From contig CAYPDC010000003.1 of assembly GCA_964409355.1 (NCBI GenBank), forward strand, positions 9,892 through 73,891: a stretch of DNA of 64,000 bases. The letters are read 5' to 3'. The notes beneath the pieces were generated by a model that saw only the letters and a list, made by a program, of their open reading frames with translations, was not told where the DNA came from and ran no database searches. Origin of the DNA: PCC-10605 sp964409355. Its GTDB lineage: Bacteria > Cyanobacteriota > Cyanobacteriia > Cyanobacteriales > Cyanobacteriaceae. Shown here piece by piece: positions 61,868 to 64,000 of this stretch; positions within the stretch are counted from its first letter, which is position 1, and each line of letters begins with the position of its first letter. A program made the translations under genes and the position numbers.

Positions 61868-62432
61868 ATAACCAATTAAACATTTCTTCAACAGATAACT
61901 CTAAATCTTTAATTTCCTCTAAAACAGGTAAAATTTCCTTTTCTATTTTAATTTCTGGAAATTGATTAGGCTTTAGTATCATCACAGACTCATCTTCAGG
62001 ATCAATTAACCACCCTAATTGTGTTCCCTGACTCAAACAAAACATAATTTTTCTCATCACTTTATTAGCAGACTGTTCAGGAGATAAAATCTCAATTATC
62101 CAATCGGGATGAGTTTTAAAACGATTAGCAATTCTTCCCCTTTCATCTTTGGGAATGCGTTGCCAAGTCAAAACCGATATATCGGGTACGATCGATCGTC
62201 CTCCAAAAGTACATCGCAACTCCGTAAAGGCATGGGCTGTTTTACTAGGTAAAACGATTTCATTAATTTTTGTACCTAAACGTATTTGTAAAACACTATG
62301 TTGTCCTTGAGGCATGGGCTTTTGTTCTATTTTTCCATCAATATATTCACTATAAGGTTTTGTTTCGGGGAGTTGTAAAAATTCCTCTAAACTTAAAGAT
62401 GATTGAGTAATGGATTCAAGAGTAATAACCAT
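61860..62432 (-). CDS. Uma2-family putative endonuclease
   Basis: 190 residues on the minus strand: SSLSLEEFLQLPETKPYSEY, IDGKIEQKPMPQGQHS, RSIVPDISVL, HPDWIIEILSPEQSANKVM, GWLIDPEDESVMIL. Full-length Uma2. The only minus-strand accessory gene of the last 36 kb besides the TnpB fragment. Confidence 0.87.
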   Translation of the reverse strand: MVITLESITQSSLSLEEFLQLPETKPYSEYIDGKIEQKPMPQGQHSVLQIRLGTKINEIVLPSKTAHAFTELRCTFGGRSIVPDISVLTWQRIPKDERGRIANRFKTHPDWIIEILSPEQSANKVMRKIMFCLSQGTQLGWLIDPEDESVMILKPNQFPEIKIEKEILPVLEEIKDLELSVEEMFNWLSI

Positions 62433-62705
62433 ATTAGATTAGCCATACTAAAATACTGATAACTCTACTTTATCTTAAAAAAATCATTTAAAACAGTTAA
62501 ACTGCATTTTTACACTTGATCGCATTTATCCCATTTTAGACGATCGCACCTCCACACAACCAGCGCCCTTCACCACACATTAAAACTTATTACTTCTTAC
62601 TTTTTACTTGTTACTTTTTACTTAAAATCCAGCACCCTCCACCACACCCAGCGCCATAAAAACTATAATAGTTTCATTGATGGAAATAGATAAAGAGATA
62701 AAAAT
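62433..62705. other. Intergenic gap with short repeats
   Basis: HIP1 site, tandem ttactttttact-type heptamers (62,588-62,625), and two copies of a ccagcrcc(c)ttccaccacac motif that recurs after the next gene. No gene recognised. Confidence 0.5.
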
Positions 62706-63167
62706 ATGGTACAGCAATTAATTAAGCAAGAGAAAAATTTATACGATACCGACTATAATCTCTGGGTACTAGAAACTATTGAAAAACTAGAAAAAAGAGA
62801 TTTAGATTCCCTTGATTGGGAAAATTTAATTGAGGAGGTATTAGGTTTGAGCCGAAGTGACAAAAGAAAACTCGAAAATTTATTAATGAGATTGATCGAA
62901 CATCTCTTAAAATTAGGCTATTGGGAAATAGAAAAAGACAGAAATAAAAATCATTGGAAAGGGGAAATTCGTAATTTTCGTGTTCAAATTAAACGTTTAT
63001 TACAAGATAGTCCTAGCTTAAAGCCTTATATTAGCGGCATTTTTGATGAATGTTATCAAAATAGTCGCAATATTGCTAGTGATAAATCTCAACTTCCTCT
63101 TAATAGCTTCCCCGAAGACCCCATAGCGCCCCTCGAACAAATTTTAGATGAAAACTGGCTTCCTTAA
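62706..63167 (+). CDS. DUF29-domain protein
   Basis: 153 residues, close paralogue of 27,997 (LYDTDYNLWVLETIEKLEKR, DWENLIEEVLGLSRSDKRK, ending LEQILDENWLP). Function unknown. Confidence 0.88.
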   Translation: MVQQLIKQEKNLYDTDYNLWVLETIEKLEKRDLDSLDWENLIEEVLGLSRSDKRKLENLLMRLIEHLLKLGYWEIEKDRNKNHWKGEIRNFRVQIKRLLQDSPSLKPYISGIFDECYQNSRNIASDKSQLPLNSFPEDPIAPLEQILDENWLP

Positions 63168-63218
63168 TCTACGGCGGAGGGCGCTCTTCTCACTCCCTCA
63201 CTTTTATAAACTTCGTAG

Positions 63219-63244
63219 GTTGGGTTGAGGTAACGAAACCCAAC
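63219..63244. repeat. Palindromic GTTGGGTT…AACCCAAC repeat
   Basis: GTTGGGTT, loop GAGGTAACGA, AACCCAAC: a hairpin-forming repeat of a type widespread in cyanobacterial intergenic DNA. Flanked by repeated agcgccctccac(y)acacc strings (63,250-63,300). Confidence 0.6.
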
Positions 63245-63376
63245 AAAAAAAGCGCCCTCCACTACACCAGCGCCCTTCACCACCACACCCAGCGCCCTTT
63301 ACCAACTAACAAAGTATAATAAACATCAAGAAACAGTCATAAAATGATTTTTTACAAATTAGGCGAAGAAACCATA

Positions 63377-63799
63377 ATGAAGAATATTTATGAAACAGAT
63401 TATGCCTATTGGGCGGAAATAATGGCAGAAAAGTTAGAAAAAAGAGACTTTAATAGTTTAGATATTGATAATTTAGTGGAGGAAATTAAAGATTTGTCTA
63501 AGCGAGAAAGAGATAAATTATTGAGCAGTATTCGTTTGATTATTCATCATCTATTAAAATGGGATTATCAACCTCAGAAACGTTCAAGAAGTTGGGAGAT
63601 TACCATTAAAAGAGAACGAAACAACATTGAATTTTATCTTGAAGATAGCCCTAGTTTAAAAAAATATCTTTGTGATGAATGGATCAAAAAAATATATCGT
63701 AATGCCTGTTTAGATGCCATGAAAGAAACAGGATTAAATCTTCCAGATATTTGTCCTTATTCTATTGTGGAAATATTAGAACGTCAAATTGAAAGATAA
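63377..63799 (+). CDS. DUF29-domain protein
   Basis: 140 residues if started at ATG 63377 (MKNIYETDYAYW), the usual family start; ATG 63344 would add 11 residues. DIDNLVEEIKDLSKRERDKL, PSLKKYLCDEWIKKIYRNA. Tandem with the preceding DUF29 but of a different branch. The 3' gap (63,800-64,000) holds no recognised gene. Confidence 0.85.
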   Translation: MKNIYETDYAYWAEIMAEKLEKRDFNSLDIDNLVEEIKDLSKRERDKLLSSIRLIIHHLLKWDYQPQKRSRSWEITIKRERNNIEFYLEDSPSLKKYLCDEWIKKIYRNACLDAMKETGLNLPDICPYSIVEILERQIER

Positions 63800-64000
63800 T
63801 CAAAAGTAGTGACATTAATGGTTGCCACAAATATGCCCTCCAACCCGTTACAAAACTTAATCAACAATAAATTGTACCCTCTCTAAACTAGTAGTCTGTC
63901 AACTTTGAATTGATGGATAAAATAATTCTTTAAGATTGATAATTATACTATACTTAGCAAGGGCATAACTTGATATTACATACTCATTATGTTAGGATAG

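Noticed and set aside
1..64000. tRNA or rRNA genes
   Set aside because: No cloverleaf with GTTCRA-type arm or rRNA-like stretch was noticed in the gaps.

Overview
The window comes from a low-GC cyanobacterial chromosome. It is rich in the HIP1 octamer GCGATCGC and carries cyanobacterial hallmarks: a ycf46-type AAA ATPase operon, a DUF1257 (Ycf35-like) protein, a Mo-nitrogenase C-terminal-domain protein, an XisH/XisI pair, and many Uma2 and DUF29 proteins. Gene content and base composition would suit a unicellular form of the Cyanobacterium/Geminocystis type, but the sequence alone does not fix the genus.

Bases 1-24,400 are mostly housekeeping: the end of murD, a stress-type operon (RHH/CPxC protein, Ycf46-like ATPase, DUF1257), glyA, ggt, tldD, two pentapeptide-repeat genes, a REC-GGDEF regulator, gcvP, shc (squalene-hopene cyclase), egtD, an alpha/beta hydrolase, a MEKHLA protein and a pflB with no adjacent activase gene. 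Small mobile repeats have invaded this part: a TnpB relic, MITEs, and a G-run 33-bp repeat that sits in frame inside gcvP.

Bases 24,400-29,300 are a scrapyard of transposase fragments (IS630, TnpB), a broken xisH beside an intact xisI, and toxin-antitoxin modules (YefM/YoeB, HicBA, RelB/YafQ), several with damaged toxins. HIP1-flanked repeats and very small repeats inserted inside HIP1-like sites fill the spaces.

Bases 29,400-62,400 hold a dispersed gene set for a pseudaminic-acid-type nonulosonic acid: pseB (29.4 kb), a hisH-like/hisF-like/pseA amidotransferase trio (32.3-34.9 kb), a DUF4915-like protein, two methyltransferases, pseF, pseG, a stand-alone formyltransferase, pseI and pseC. 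No GNAT-type pseH is visible; the formyltransferase may occupy that step. The sugar genes are interleaved with toxin-antitoxin genes, Uma2 and DUF29 paralogues, Rpn-type nucleases, an AbiEii-like pair, an HNH cassette, an MNT-HEPN fusion and a compact ATPase/DUF4276/PtuA-like/broken-PtuB cluster that looks like antiviral defence. Many accessory genes are visibly decaying (frameshifts, deletions, MITE insertion), while the sugar genes look intact.

The main structural themes are: (1) a nonulosonic acid pathway with likely N-formyl and amidino decoration; (2) TA/defence genes threaded through it; (3) three families of very small mobile DNA (TA-targeted MITEs with tatagcaat ends, 33-bp G-run repeats tolerated inside proteins, and ~20-30 bp repeats in HIP1 sites). 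No tRNA, rRNA or CRISPR array was recognised.
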